NCBI RefSeq assembly: GCF_040183065.1
Contig: NC_091120.1
Coordinates: 3,327,501-3,391,500, forward strand
From: Periplaneta americana
Lineage: Eukaryota; Arthropoda; Insecta; Blattodea; Blattidae
DNA length: 64,000 nucleotides
Direction: 5' to 3'
In this document: in pieces, positions 53,363-64,000 of the stretch
Numbering within the stretch: position 1 is the first letter of the stretch
Layout of the letters: every line of letters begins with the position of its first letter
The notes under the pieces: model-generated
What the model was told of the DNA's origin: nothing
Databases searched by the model: none
What the model saw: the letters and a program-made list of their open reading frames with translations, nothing else
Translations under genes and position numbers: made by a program

Positions 53363-54508
53363 CAGTGATGTCAAAGCAAGTACATTTTTCTGACCTTGAC
53401 GTCGTGCGCGGGCATTAAGCGCTAGGTATGCTAGGAGGAATAAGCAGCCTGTTGGATTAAGAAAACAGTGGTGCACAAACTTCAAACGGAACGTGAAATT
53501 TTATGTCGTTATATTTATATGGCTTCTTTCTGTTTGTTATTTTCTATATTGTCTGTAAAACAAAAGTACTAACACCTATTTCTTAGCCTGATATTGCAGT
53601 TGTGTTTTAAACGTTAATAACATAATAAAGAGTAAAGAAGGAATATTCACACAAATTCCATAATAACTACAACTATACTGTACTAAGTGAATTAAACACA
53701 TCATTTATAAAGAAAGTGTTACCCCAAAGAAAGACACTGAATATGACATGATAAGTTGGAATTGATATTGATGGTATCTTTAACCTCATAAAAGTAATGA
53801 AAACAATATTATAGTTCAAAGCAATGTTGCCTAGGTATATGTTTTAACTGTAACTAATATTAGTCTATATAATAAAACTCTTATCGCATTATGCTTTTAG
53901 GTGATATTGGTGCGCAAATTTCTGTTATCAGAATATTAAATTATCTCCAAATCTGCTGAACCTATAGAGCTGACGTTTTACCAACATATAGGTAAATATC
54001 ATTTGTTTGTGATGTAACAGTATTTGCTTTGTTAATTAATTTTCTTACAAACATTTTCCATGCGAATATTTTCGAACATTTTAATACACTATCTTCAGTA
54101 ATACGTATTTACGATATATTAGATTTACGAAAACATTGTTTTAGTACCTGTAAGGCTACTGAACAAACATATCTGAAAATTTCACTTTTTTATTTTAAAA
54201 AAGTCCAGAAAATATTCCTTTTGAATAAAAAAGCAAACTTGTGAAAAATGAACATTAAAATTAAAACTTACATTCTTATAATGCAATTATAGTTCTCAGA
54301 CAAATCTAAAAATTAACATGGATATAGTTTTAATAAGTTCTTTTCCCTTTATCTATTGAATGAGTGCTGGCCATCCCTGAATATAGCTCGACCAAGCGGC
54401 ATATACCACCTCTTTCGTCTATCTCTTTCCTTTCCGCTGTAAAACGCTCAGGCTCTCCTGGGCTCTAAAGCGCGCGCTTGCTCCTGTGGGCTTCAGTTGA
54501 CATCACTG
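53363..54508. mobile_element. hAT-B non-autonomous element, copy 3
   Basis: Perfect 12-bp termini CAGTGATGTCAA / TTGACATCACTG. Flanks ACATACAG (53355-53362) and ACATACGG (54509-54516) form an 8-bp target duplication with one mismatch. At 1146 bp and without nested insertions it is the best reference for the family. No transposase domain is recognisable. Confidence 0.9.
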
Positions 54509-54516
54509 ACATACGG

Positions 54517-55072
54517 CATTAATTTTGTACATCTTTAAGCGGAAGAGAGCCCAAATTAATGTGACGTAAACACGACTGAAATATAGGCTAGTGGAAGGGA
54601 TGAACTGGATACATTTACTTCCCCTCTATTTATCTACTCCTGTTCTAAGTTAACGCATACCTCTTACGCAACGAAATTTGTTGAGTGCCGATGCACCTTT
54701 TCCGATGTATTTCTTTTTGAGCAATGATGAAGGATGAATAGCTTCTGGAACACACATTCTGGCGGAGTAAATGGAAATAAAAGATGTCCGTTCCCTCCAC
54801 AAATTTGACACGGAACCCGGAACTCCGGCGTCAAAACCCGACTGGCAGTGAGTTACGGCTGCTCATGAATCACAGTCGCTATTGTCAAGATGTCCAGCAG
54901 ACCTGTTGCGCCGTCGTTGAAGGGTATGCAAGGTCGCCCATATCGTCACCATGGCAACTTAGATTCCGCATGATAAAGTGTGGCTGCCAGCACTGGGTTA
55001 CTTCTGGCCGGATAGTCAAAGACTGCAAGGACAACAACAATAAAGATACAATATACTCGATTTCAGCATTCC

Positions 55073-55075
<3 letters not shown>
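54517..55075. other. No recognisable gene
   Basis: A 97-codon frame at 54784-55077 has no motif. It ends in the GA tract and is likely chance. Confidence 0.4.

Positions 55076-55116
<41 letters not shown>
55076..55116. repeat. (GA)n microsatellite
   Basis: About 20 uninterrupted GA dinucleotides. Confidence 0.97.
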
Positions 55117-55118
<2 letters not shown>

Positions 55119-57352
55119 GCTGCACGCCGCTGAACGGTTGGCTGGCGGTACAGTGGTCGCAGAATGCCAACCTCTGGAATTGGGGCGTCCAGCCTCGGAT
55201 CAGTGGCCATTCACGCCACGATGATACATTTCGAATGAAAGTTTTCCCATCAATTGGTCTACAAAGGAAATTACTTTGAAATTAACAAACGACACAAATC
55301 GGAATTCTGTCCCTCTGATGTGCGTTACTTTGTTTCTGCAATGCTTTAAGAATCAGGTGCATATGTTAATTGCTTGTTTTAGCATAAGAGAAACAAACAT
55401 GTTCATAGAAGGTCGGAAAATACCATTCCACGCTGATGGGTCAAACATAGGCTTTCCTTTGTTGCGATTTTCTCCAACGACGTCATCTAAGTCCTTTGTT
55501 ATCATACAAGTGTCAGGTACTGTATAGATTTACAGCAGACATGTCAAAACCCTGCACATTGTGCAACTGTCCCTGTGCGATGTGCACTCTCTATTCCCAT
55601 ACCTGCAGGGAGTGAATCGCCTTGGAGGAGAACGCGACAGGGCTGTACAATACCTGCAGCAGCTTGTGTTTCAGTAACACAGTTTCAATACGAGTGCCGA
55701 TTTGGCTGTGTCTGTGAATGAGTTATGATAAATAAAGTGAGGAGTTCACAGATAACGGAGAAGATAAATTACGAATCATATAACATAATTGTTATAATGG
55801 TTTCCTTAGCCAACAATAATAATTATTTTAAAATGAAATGCTTTCATCAGCCTATGTCGAGGTAATAGTGTTGTGAGGTGACAATTTAGATCAGATTAGT
55901 AAAGTTCTCAAAATATGATATTGCCAGAGCTTATTTCTTAATCTGTACTCTCACGGCAAAACGTACTTGACAATGGCGTTGTTTTGGAGTCTGTACTAAC
56001 ACAGCCATCAAAGATTAGACGACTTACGACTTTCATTTCATAAACTGGTAAGTGATGAGAATATAGTGAGGAATAGATGTGAGGCTCTTGAGGTTGTAAG
56101 GAGAGAAGAAAACAACTATTTTCAAGGCGGAAAAATTATCTGGAAAAATATATAATGGCAAATTTTCCATCTCACGTCACAATATTAATTCAATATACGT
56201 AAATTAATAAATCTTTAAATCTGACATAAAGAGAATATCGTCGCTTCACAGCTTGTGAACTACACTTTTAATTTCTTTGAGTAAAGCTCCCAACTTTTCG
56301 ATACTTGCTTTCAAAGTTTTCAAATAAACTTTATGTGAATTGAAATTCTAAGCTTAATTTATATTTATTAATAGTAATATTAATTTATATTGACATAGAG
56401 CAAAGAAATGATTTCAGTGTGAAAACTTCACAATGTCCTACTGCATGTAATTAATTGGGAGTATAATATTTTCTTCAGTATTTGCGTACCAATAGTCACA
56501 GTAAATAATAATGGTTGACGAACAATGAAAGAATAGGGTCTATTACTTTAAAATAATTAGTACCTACTACGTAAAATGAAATACTTGTTCCTTTCTTGTT
56601 GTTTCGAAATTACTGCAATTTCTTTTCTTCAAATACTGTATAAAAATCATATTAATAAATTATGCTTTACAAACCACTACTTTGTGAAGTATAACTGAGT
56701 AAGCCTAAAGTTTCTTGTATTACAATTGTCAAATATAGACACTGATGATAACTGTGTTTTTTTCGTTCTGCTAACTATGTTCATAATGTCCAAATGCCTA
56801 TTTAATCCAACCCTAGAAGTGCAGAATAGATTATTGTACACCCCTCCAGCTAAGAACGGGTAAGAGCAACGCTTGAATGATGCAACCTGCACAGACCGGC
56901 GATCCGCGCACATAACTGCACATTTAGAGTCTGATTTCTGACATGCCTGATTTACAGTAACAACCTCTCTTCCTCCTATGCCAAATTAACAATAAAAAGT
57001 CTATTTTATATCTTTTTTAATTGTTTGGTAGTTTTATTAGTTCAATTTTCTCCTCTCCCTTTAATAATTCGTTTACCTTTTTATTCAACAACTTTGTTGT
57101 AACACTTTTATAATTTTTAGGAGGATGATTTGCTTGAAATTTCTGAGATAAATATTGGTAATAATTAATATTTATTAAGTTTTATTTATATTTTTAAAGT
57201 ATTTTTGGATGAAAAGATGCCTCATTTTTAGGGATTTCTTTGGTAGTTCATAGGTCAACATCCTAGCCCTAATAATGACGCAATCTACGCCGACCATGCA
57301 AGCATGTCTGATGCGCGTGTTACCGGCCGAAAACCGAGCTGAAAGATTTTTA
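55117..57352. other. Apparently single-copy DNA
   Basis: No repeat match in the window. 55540-55690 is GC-richer (CCCATACCTGCAGGGAGTGA, GCCTTGGAGGAGAACGCGAC). No convincing exon or RNA gene is seen. Confidence 0.45.
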
Positions 57353-57362
57353 TAGTTGACGA

Positions 57363-57608
57363 AGTCCACACCTGTGGAGTAACGGTTAGCACGTCTAGCC
57401 GCGAAACCAGGTGGCCTGGGTTCGATTCCCGGTCGGGGAAAGTTACCTGGTTGAGGTTTTTCCGGGGTTTTCCCTCAACCCAATATGAGCAAATGCTGGG
57501 TAACTTTCGGTGTTGGATCCCGGACTCATTTCACCGGCATTATCACCTTCATCTCATTCAGACGCTAAATAACCTAAGCTGTTGATAAAGCGTCGTAAAA
57601 TAACCTAC
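57363..57608 (+). mobile_element. SINE-1, complete
   Basis: Same layout as 13274 and 52540: TAACGGTTAGCACGTCTAGC, B box GGGTTCGATTCCC, AGTTACCTGGTTGAGG, ATGCTGGGTAACTTTCGG, tail TAAAGCGTCGTAAAATAACC. Target duplication TAGTTGACGA (57353-57362, 57609-57618), perfect over 10 bp. Confidence 0.93.
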
Positions 57609-57618
57609 TAGTTGACGA

Positions 57619-58636
57619 TAACGAGTTTCACTCGTTTGTTGAAATCAAAGTTAAATTCTGGAAAATTCCGCACATGATTTTAGCACATGACGCCTAACCT
57701 TTATTCCTCCCTGTAGCATGCATTGAAATGTCGAGCGTGAGCTTCGTAGACCTGTCTTGCGTGCAGTGTGTAGTCAAGACGTCATGAGGGAAGGGCTACG
57801 TTTTTTATTCGAATTCCTCCTTACCAAGCAATAACACCGAAACGTGAAATACAAAGCGTTCCATGCTCACAACGATGTTCAGAAATTGGGTAAGGAATAT
57901 TTTTTTGTAAAACACACAGTACCATATTTTGTAAAGTAATCCATATAGAATTCAGAGGAGAGCAAGGAAGTTCCACTCAGAAACACTCTAACAGTACAAG
58001 ATACAATGACAAAATTGAATCCAATATGAAGCTATTCCAACAAATGTCTGATCACACTGAAATAATTAAATGTATTATTTTTCCGCGATTTGTATTTCAT
58101 ACTGCTGATGCCAATATTTATTGTAAAAAAGTTGAAAATATATATATTATGAAAGATTTTGTTGAAAAATATAAGCATAAAAATTTTTCCAAGAGCTTGT
58201 CTAGGCATGAAGTTTGAGTGATAACAGAAAAACTTTTACTCTCATATAGGCCTATTTTATATATACTTCGTAATTAAATAGAGTGAATTGTAAAATAATT
58301 ATGCATGAATAAAGTGTAAAAAACTTAACTTTGTAACTTTTATATTTTAGGGTTTTCTACGTATATGCAAATACTGTATGTGGTAGAAAGTTACACCTTG
58401 TGGGTATAACATATAAATACTGTATACCAAAATAAGTTAATATTTGTGTGCAAGATTGTATTTTAGAAATACTAATAGAAATATTATATTTGTAAATTTA
58501 AACATTGCATTATGAATGACATTGTGTTTGCAATTAACACGATTTTATACTCAAAAAAATATATATAGTGCGGTACCGAATATCAAAGTTGGTTAGAACT
58601 TCAGTGCTACCAACTTTGAACCAAAAACACTTGCAC
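57619..58636. other. No recognisable gene
   Basis: AT-rich spacer with short frames lacking motifs. Confidence 0.5.
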
Positions 58637-59168
58637 ATGCAAGAAAGTATTTTCCACTCTTCACTATCCAGCTGAATTAAAGCAGACGCTTGTACAGACT
58701 CTTATAATGCCTCATTTCGATTATTGTGCCGCTTTATTCAGTGATCTCAGGGTGGATTTATCCCAGAAACTGCGACGTGTTCATAATGCGTGTGTTCGTT
58801 TCATTTGTAATGTCCGCTACTACGATCACATTTCGCCTTCTTTCGATAAATTATTGTGGCTCAGGTTAAATGAGAGGAGAAAGTTACATTCCCTTTCTCT
58901 CTTATACCGAATTTTGCACACCTCTACTCCCTCTTACTTATCTGTCCGATTCCACAGTCTTTCTCGGTATCATAACTTAAATACTCGGTCACAATATGAT
59001 AACACGCTAGAAATACCACTGCACACATCATCTCTTTATTCTTCATCTTTCACTGTTGCTACTTCTCGTCACTGGAATTCTCTGCCGCCTGAAGTCAAGG
59101 GCTCCCGAACTTTAATTCCCTTTAAATGTAAATTAGAAAAATATCTTATGATGAGTTGCCAGACCTAA
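58637..59168 (+). pseudogene. JOC-1 reverse transcriptase, C-terminal open fragment
   Basis: Open frame without internal stop: a lead VFSTLHYPAELKQTLVQTL, then MPHFDYCAALFSDLRVDLSQ, RRVHNACVRFICNVRYYDHI, SPSFDKLLWLRLNERRKLHS, SLLYRILHTSTPSYLSVRF, NLNTRSQYDNTLEIPLHTSS, YSSSFTVATSRHWNSLP and FKCKLEKYL. This is the thumb and C-terminal region typical of CR1/jockey-group reverse transcriptases ('R-T-R-S ... S-F-x-x-x-x-x-x-x-W-N-S-L-P'). The palm with YxDD and the endonuclease are lost to truncation. Confidence 0.85.
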
Positions 59169-59699
59169 CGCGTTGCAAATGTTTAATGGAATGTGTTCCA
59201 CTCTATTTATTTTTATTATTTTTTGTTTCTTATTTTTATTATCTAAATCGTGTTTATTTATCACTTGACGTCACTATGTATCCCACTCTGTTATTTTTTT
59301 ATTATTAATCTATTTCTGTGTACATTTTATTCAATTGTCGGTTTCTGGTTTAATTATGTAAATCCTACTTAATTGTAATCTAATACTAATATGTATACTA
59401 ATGTGTTTATTTTTATTTTTACTGTGTACATTTTTTATTGAATTATCGGCTTCTGTTTTTATGTGATTCGTATTTGATTCTAACAACATTAATATGTATT
59501 TCACTATGTTTATTTTTATTTTATGAGGTAAATTTTTATGTAACTTACCTCTTTTGATCTCATTATGTACCTAAATTGTATCAGTATGTAATTACTTAAT
59601 TCCGATCCAATTGTATGTTCAACTATGTAAGCAAGTTTTAATCCTGGTTGAATGGAAGAGAAGGCCTTACGGCCTTAACTCTGCCAGGTTAAATAAAAC

Positions 59700-59748
<49 letters not shown>

Positions 59749-59750
59749 TG
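58637..59750 (+). mobile_element. JOC-1 LINE, best-preserved copy, 5'-truncated
   Basis: Coding end at 58637-59168, then a 3' UTR of about 480 bp ending in the hairpin AAGGCCTTACGGCCTT, AACTCTGCCAGGTTAAATAA and (TTA)n at 59700-59748. It serves as the reference for the copies at 17015, 23605 and 40353. Confidence 0.88.
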
Positions 59751-60190
59751 TGCACATTGTATATCTCTCACTCATTTTTATGTATTGTTTACATTGATCT
59801 TTCTTTCTTTCTTTCTTTCTGTCTTTCTGTATGTTATATATGTATAAGGTCACTATTGACTTATTGTTTATATTTTATTAAGCTTTTTATTTCTTCCAAT
59901 ACATGTTTCACTTCTAATTGACTGATTGTTTATAATGTATTACGATTATCTCTTTCAATTTCTTGTCTACTATATTTTGTATATTTTAATGTTTTTTTTT
60001 TATATCGAAGTTTCAATGTGATTCACTGTTTGAGAAGGCTTATATTCTTAACTCTGCCAGTTAAATAAAACCAACACTATTACATTCCATTGTGTTCTGT
60101 TATTTATATTTGCTATGCATTTTTATACTGGTTGAGTGGAAGAGAAGATCTTATTATGTTAACTCTGCACGGTGAAAATAATTGAATTAA
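59751..60190 (+). repeat. Two further JOC-1-like 3' ends
   Basis: Near 60032-60078 (GAGAAGGCTTATATTCTTAA, CTCTGCCAGTTAAATAAAAC) and near 60130-60180 (GTTGAGTGGAAGAGAAGATC, TTAACTCTGCACGGTGAAAA) the terminal LINE motif recurs in decayed form. The three ends lie in series, as if LINEs had repeatedly landed in A/T-rich tails. No coding part. Confidence 0.6.
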
Positions 60191-60521
60191 ATAAATTAAC
60201 AAATAATTTAAATTGTAGGAAACGTGTTCGTAGTATTAGTCTTTATCACTAGAGTGCATTTTCAACAGTTTTCGAGATCTAGTTTTGAATCATGAATAGA
60301 ATGGCAACTTCAGCACAAACAAGTCGCTGAGGTACGCGTCAAATATGACGTCACGTTAATATAGTCTGTTAACAGCTAACCTAATATCCGTACTACCTGG
60401 GACGAAATACGGTCCATAATTATCATACTGTACTGTTCCCTTAAATTGACTGAGCATAATTAATTAATTAACTAGCGGACTTACTCGTGTTAATTATTTA
60501 AGTTTGTGCGGCTTACAGCTG

Positions 60522-60548
60522 TTTCAGTGCTTCACGCACCATCCTCAG
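60522..60548 (-). ncRNA. Hammerhead-ribozyme-like core, left arm of PLE-2
   Basis: Minus strand: CTGAGGA, hairpin TGGTGCGTGAAGCACT (GGTGC / GCACT region), GAAA. Core order preserved; stems I and III not confirmed by eye. Confidence 0.4.
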
Positions 60549-60878
60549 GGCCTACTAGATCTCGGCGTCATCTCGAACTTCTCTGCCTGTTATGTGGGTG
60601 TGTTTGATTGTTGAAAGGTGTTGAAGATTGGAGTCAAATAGTGTGTGTGTACTGAAATTGATCTGTGTGTTGAGAATTTGATCAGGGTGTGTTTTAGAAC
60701 TAGAACAATACGAAATATACAAACACACTAAAACACACCCCGATCAAATTCTCAACACACAGATCAATTTCAGTACACACACACACTATTTGGCTCCACT
60801 CTTCAACACCTTTCAACAACCAAACACACCCACATAACAGGCAGAGAAGTTCGAGATGACGCCGAGATCTAGTAGGCT

Positions 60879-60905
60879 CTGAGGATGGTGCGTGAAGCAC
60901 TGAAA
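60879..60905 (+). ncRNA. Hammerhead-ribozyme-like core, right arm of PLE-2
   Basis: Plus-strand mirror of 60522-60548 with the same core and stem II. Confidence 0.4.
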
Positions 60906-61251
60906 CAGCTGTCAGCTGCACAAACTTACATAATTAACACTAGTAAGTCGGCTAGTTAATCAATTAATTATATTCAAGTTTTAAAAGTAGTGTACGCAAG
61001 ATTCAAAATGGAATGACTGAGCATGTTGGGAATTCAATCAATGACTTTCCCAAAACATGCTTTAAAATGTTTCATACATAACAGTTTTTATGTCGAAAAG
61101 AAAGCAAAAATGAAGAAAATTATATTGAAGTTTTTGTTTGTTTAAAATATCTCAAAGAATAACTCCCTACAATTAATGGCATTACTTATGGTTCTCCCTG
61201 TATATGTCTGAATTGTTTTAAGCAGCAACTCTGTACACGCAATTCCAGCCG

Positions 61252-61268
61252 GCTGGTGTCTGTTGCAG
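61252..61268 (+). promoter_or_regulatory. Splice acceptor of the receptor exon
   Basis: CTGGTGTCTGTTGCAG immediately precedes CTCAGCGAGGACATC, where similarity to amine receptors begins. The pyrimidine content is moderate. The coding frame is continuous from 61269; upstream sequence has no receptor similarity. Confidence 0.75.
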
Positions 61269-62405
61269 CTCAGCGAGGACATCGGCTACGTGCTGTACTC
61301 GGCGCTGGGCTCCTTCTACATCCCCAGCTGCATCATGGTGTTCGTGTACATCCGGATCTACTTCGCCGCCAAGGCCAGGGCGCGGAGAGGCATCAGGAAG
61401 CAGCCGCGCCCCAGACAGCCCCCCGAGGAGAAGTGCACGAGCTTCACCACGGTGCCGGCGCAGGGCGCGGGCGGCGGCGGGGGCGCGGGCGGCGGCAGCG
61501 GGGCGCAGGACGCCGGCAAGGCGGGGGGCGGCGACGTGAACAGCAACTCGCCGATGCGCAACGTGGTGGTGGAGGGCGGCGTGACGCTGGAGCACGGCGG
61601 CATCGCGACCATCGTGACGGAGCCGCCGCAGCCCATGGCCATCCCCATCGTGACGTGCGACTTCGCGTCCGACATCAGCACGAGCGACAACGCCGAGGGC
61701 ACGACGGGGCCCGAGAACGGCGAGGGGTACCTGGAGGCGCCGAAGGACACGCTCAAGGTCATGGGCACCGCGGGGGCCATGTCGAAACATCCGCTGCAGA
61801 CCTGCCAGTTCCGCGGGTCGACCCTGTCGGTCAACGGCGACCTGGCGCAGCAGCAGGCGGCGATGGCGCGGTGCCGGGCGCCCAGCGTGGGCATCGACAC
61901 CGACATGGTGAGCGAGTTCGATCCCTCGTCCTCCGACTCGGGGGTGGTGAGTCGCTGCGCGGTAGTGAAGCCCCTCAAACTGAGACTCTGTCAGCCGATT
62001 TTCGGCCGGCGCACGACGTCGAAAGCGAAGCGCGAAGTTATAGACATGGGGAAGATCTCCCCCGGGCACGGGAACCACCCGGGCAGCGACGGCAACATCG
62101 CGGAGAACGTGCCCAGAATCCAAAAACCTCGCGACCCTGAGCGGGAGAAGCGGCGCCTGGCGCGGAAGAAGGAGAAGCGCGCCACGCTGATCCTGGGCCT
62201 CATCATGGGCTCCTTCATCGCGTGCTGGCTACCCTTCTTCTTCCTCTACATCCTGACGCCCATGTGCAGCTGGTGCCAGGTGCCGGACAGCGCCTTCGCC
62301 ACGGCCTTCTGGCTGGGCTACATGAACTCTGCCCTCAACCCAGTCATTTACACCATCTTCAACAAGGACTTCCGTCGCGCGTTTCGCAGGATCCTGTTCA
62401 AGTGA
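61269..62405 (+). CDS. Terminal exon of an alpha2-adrenergic-like octopamine receptor (class A GPCR)
   Basis: 378 codons plus stop (62403-62405), the 3' coding exon of a biogenic-amine receptor. Residues 7-30 form TM5 (YVLYSALGSFYIPSCIMVFV), with Ser11 and Ser15 at the 5.42 and 5.46 positions that contact the amine's ring hydroxyl, and Pro19 (5.50). Residues ~38-300 are a very long third intracellular loop, Gly/Ala-rich at about 57-80, ending in a basic EKRRLARKKEKR segment for G-protein coupling. TM6 is about 306-330 (CWLPFF at 319-324), TM7 about 340-362 (NPVIY at 357-361), followed by helix 8 (NKDFRRAFRRILFK), which ends the protein. TM1-TM4 are encoded upstream, outside recognisable sequence here. 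Long loop, short tail and 'NPVIYTIF-x-x-DFRRAF' fit the alpha2-type octopamine receptors. A tyramine or 5-HT1-type receptor cannot be fully excluded. The exon is about two-thirds GC, unlike everything around it. Confidence 0.9.
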   Translation, partial: LSEDIGYVLYSALGSFYIPSCIMVFVYIRIYFAAKARARRGIRKQPRPRQPPEEKCTSFTTVPAQGAGGGGGAGGGSGAQDAGKAGGGDVNSNSPMRNVVVEGGVTLEHGGIATIVTEPPQPMAIPIVTCDFASDISTSDNAEGTTGPENGEGYLEAPKDTLKVMGTAGAMSKHPLQTCQFRGSTLSVNGDLAQQQAAMARCRAPSVGIDTDMVSEFDPSSSDSGVVSRCAVVKPLKLRLCQPIFGRRTTSKAKREVIDMGKISPGHGNHPGSDGNIAENVPRIQKPRDPEREKRRLARKKEKRATLILGLIMGSFIACWLPFFFLYILTPMCSWCQVPDSAFATAFWLGYMNSALNPVIYTIFNKDFRRAFRRILFK

Positions 62406-64000
62406 TGTTTGTTTGTGGTGTTCTGCTGGGTGTGCGCCCGCATGCGGCGCGCAGACGGCAGGAGCAAACCCACCAAGCACAAGAAAAAGAAGAAAAAAGA
62501 GCAAGACATTCGCAGATGATAACTCAAAACAGTACAAGTCTGGCACAGTCCCAAACGTTAGGCACTTTGAAGTGTCGCTAAAACTATCTCCGAAGACAAT
62601 GACGCGAGAGCGGCATAAAGTGTTTCATTCGAAATCCAGTAGAGAATTGCCAGAGAGACTGAAGTTCAGAAAAGAAACGAGTCGTGTTATCTTATCAGCC
62701 AAGTGAACAGCGGAGGAGAGCAGTAGAAAAGTGCCTCAAATAAATTTAAAGAGAATTTGTGGCTTCCGTTACCAAATCGTGTCGTTCGGCAAAAAATTCA
62801 CAGAGCCCTAGTACCCCCGGGTACAACGTGACACAACCACAAAATCGCGATATAATTACGGTTATTTCATTTGGTAACGCAAGTCGGAAGTTGCCTTTCA
62901 TGAAGATCAAAGATTTCGAATCTCTTTAAGGCGCTCTTGTGTGTTCTTTCTTGTTTTACACGGGGTTGTAAAACAGACAGATGTGTCGTACATAGATTTT
63001 AAACATAAGCTACCTGTGATAATATTACTACGTATGCATCGTCTGCTAACAATAACAATATTCCGAAGGTTGGAAGCTTCCTCAGAGACCCTTTGCGCTC
63101 AAACCGGCCAGGAAGAGCCCAGATAAGGGCGTGACGTACGTACTGTTCTGCCAGCAACTTTATTCATAATTGTACGTGTTTCTACGTCCTTTTGTTCTCC
63201 TTTGTAAAGTCTGAACCAAGTTTCGTTGTGTCCATGTAAATGCAAATGACCCGTTGGTGTTGTAAGAACGGCATTCAGGAAGTCGTTACGGAGGAACCCT
63301 CGCGGGTGCGAGATATCGAACCAGCGGTCCAGGACAAACAGTATAATCCAAGCAGTAGCAACATCTCCAATCTGACTCAAGTGTTTCCCATGTAGGGTAA
63401 GAACCTACCCAACAACAGTTAGACGAACGAAGAACTAGTTGTCTGGCTTCTTGCATGTCGTGACGAACTCGTGGAGCATGACCTGTACTGTGATATTTAC
63501 TCACGCTTTTCACCCCCTACAATTAATTTGATATATTCAGTTCACTTCTCAGTTATGCCGATACATATTCATTACGATTGGTCAGCGATTCCGTAACATA
63601 AGCGTAGGTGTTCTGAACTCTTGGGTCACTGAGATTCCACAGTGCCGCTCACCACAGCCAAACACATACCCTGATCAATCAGTCTTCCTTTTTAAACGAT
63701 CATTTTGCTAATGGACCATGAAGGTTTCTTTTATAGGTGTGTATAAACGAGAAACATTTTAAGGGGAGCCAGAGGTGAATATTTCAAAATCCACAAAATT
63801 TATCCGATTTGTTTGAAGTTGATCATGGATACTAAGTATGTTATTAGTAATGGACATACCAAGTTTCAACGTTCTAAGTACAATAGTTTTGTAAATATTT
63901 ATAATTTTATAAAACTTTATATCGTTTGATATAAAATGCTCCATGCACCAGATTGTAAGAAATTTTCAATATTTCTTTTTATTTATATGTTCAGAGAAGG
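62406..64000 (+). other. 3' UTR and downstream flank
   Basis: No second gene is recognisable. The first 300 bp are moderately GC-rich and purine-rich (CACAAGAAAAAGAAGAAAAA), as in a long 3' UTR. Open frames at 62413-62706, 62941-63126 and 63099-63513 show no domain. Composition returns to AT-rich after about 63500. Confidence 0.5.
62739..62744 (+). terminator. Candidate polyadenylation signal
   Basis: AATAAA 334 bp after the stop codon, the first such hexamer downstream of the receptor exon. Usage is unproven and later sites are possible. Confidence 0.35.

Larger units (their letters stand above)
60460..60970. mobile_element. Inverted pair of Penelope-like ends (PLE-2)
   Basis: Arms of about 240 bp, 60460-60697 and 60724-60970, are near-perfect reverse complements around a ~25-bp centre. 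The right arm on the plus strand encodes a C-terminal Penelope-type piece (ILNTQINFSTHT, LFGSTLQHLS in shifted frames) and then the 3' end with a CTGAGGA...GAAA hairpin. The left arm is the same on the minus strand. The two copies are head to head, 3' ends outward. Confidence 0.7.

Noticed and set aside
54784..55077. 97-codon open frame as a gene
   Set aside because: No domain and it ends within a GA microsatellite; not supportable.
61218..62123. 301-codon open frame antisense to the receptor exon, plus long frames in other phases
   Set aside because: High GC removes stop codons in all frames. The antisense translation is Arg/His/Ala-rich and low-complexity, while the sense frame 61269-62405 has clear GPCR motifs.

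Overview
This is an AT-rich window of an animal nuclear genome, almost certainly an insect. The mix of RTE- and jockey-type LINEs, tRNA-derived SINEs ending in CGTCGTAAAATAAC, hAT, mariner and PIF/Harbinger relics and Penelope-like elements suggests Blattodea (cockroach or termite, perhaps Periplaneta-like). That placement is an inference from repeat style, not a database match. There are no operons, Shine-Dalgarno sites, CRISPR arrays or other prokaryotic features.

Only one host coding exon can be supported. It is the last exon of a biogenic-amine GPCR at 61269-62405 (+), best matched to an insect alpha2-adrenergic-like octopamine receptor. It carries TM5, a very long and very GC-rich third intracellular loop, TM6 (CWLPFF), TM7 (NPVIY) and a short C-tail. 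A splice acceptor precedes it, and its 3' UTR and downstream flank run to the window end. The 61 kb to its left could be one large intron, or intron plus intergenic DNA; the sequence cannot decide.

The rest is a layered deposit of mobile elements (family labels here are local). 1-6.9 kb: hAT-A, a possible Crypton-type recombinase remnant, small MITEs and hAT-B. 7.4-8.3 kb: an internally deleted mariner with perfect 25-bp inverted repeats. 8.4-14 kb: SINEs, a PIF/Harbinger relic with both its transposase and its Myb/SANT protein recognisable, and an RTE-1 LINE split by a SINE. 14-20.5 kb: a foldback-family arm, a Penelope-like end, several LINE tails and a 0.6-kb TGAT-type simple repeat. 21.5-28.7 kb: five RTE-1 copies on the minus strand, part of them a tandem duplication, with hAT-B between. 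29.3-31.7 kb: a complete hAT-A copy containing an inverted Penelope pair and a solo LTR. 32-36 kb: SINEs, a jockey-type LINE and a palindromic MITE. 36.6-38.6 kb: a 42-bp minisatellite interrupted by a LINE. 38.6-46.6 kb: further SINEs and LINEs, a mariner remnant and a large foldback. 47-54.5 kb: hAT-C inside a LINE, a 725-bp palindromic MITE, a Penelope-like element with a GIY-YIG endonuclease split by a MITE, and hAT-B. 57-61 kb: a SINE, a jockey-type LINE and a second inverted Penelope pair.

The most interesting signal is at the Penelope-like ends. Six places carry the order CTGANGA - short hairpin - GAAA, the core of a hammerhead ribozyme. Four of the six lie in head-to-head inverted pairs. 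Many insertions have readable target-site duplications, so the order of events can be reconstructed locally.
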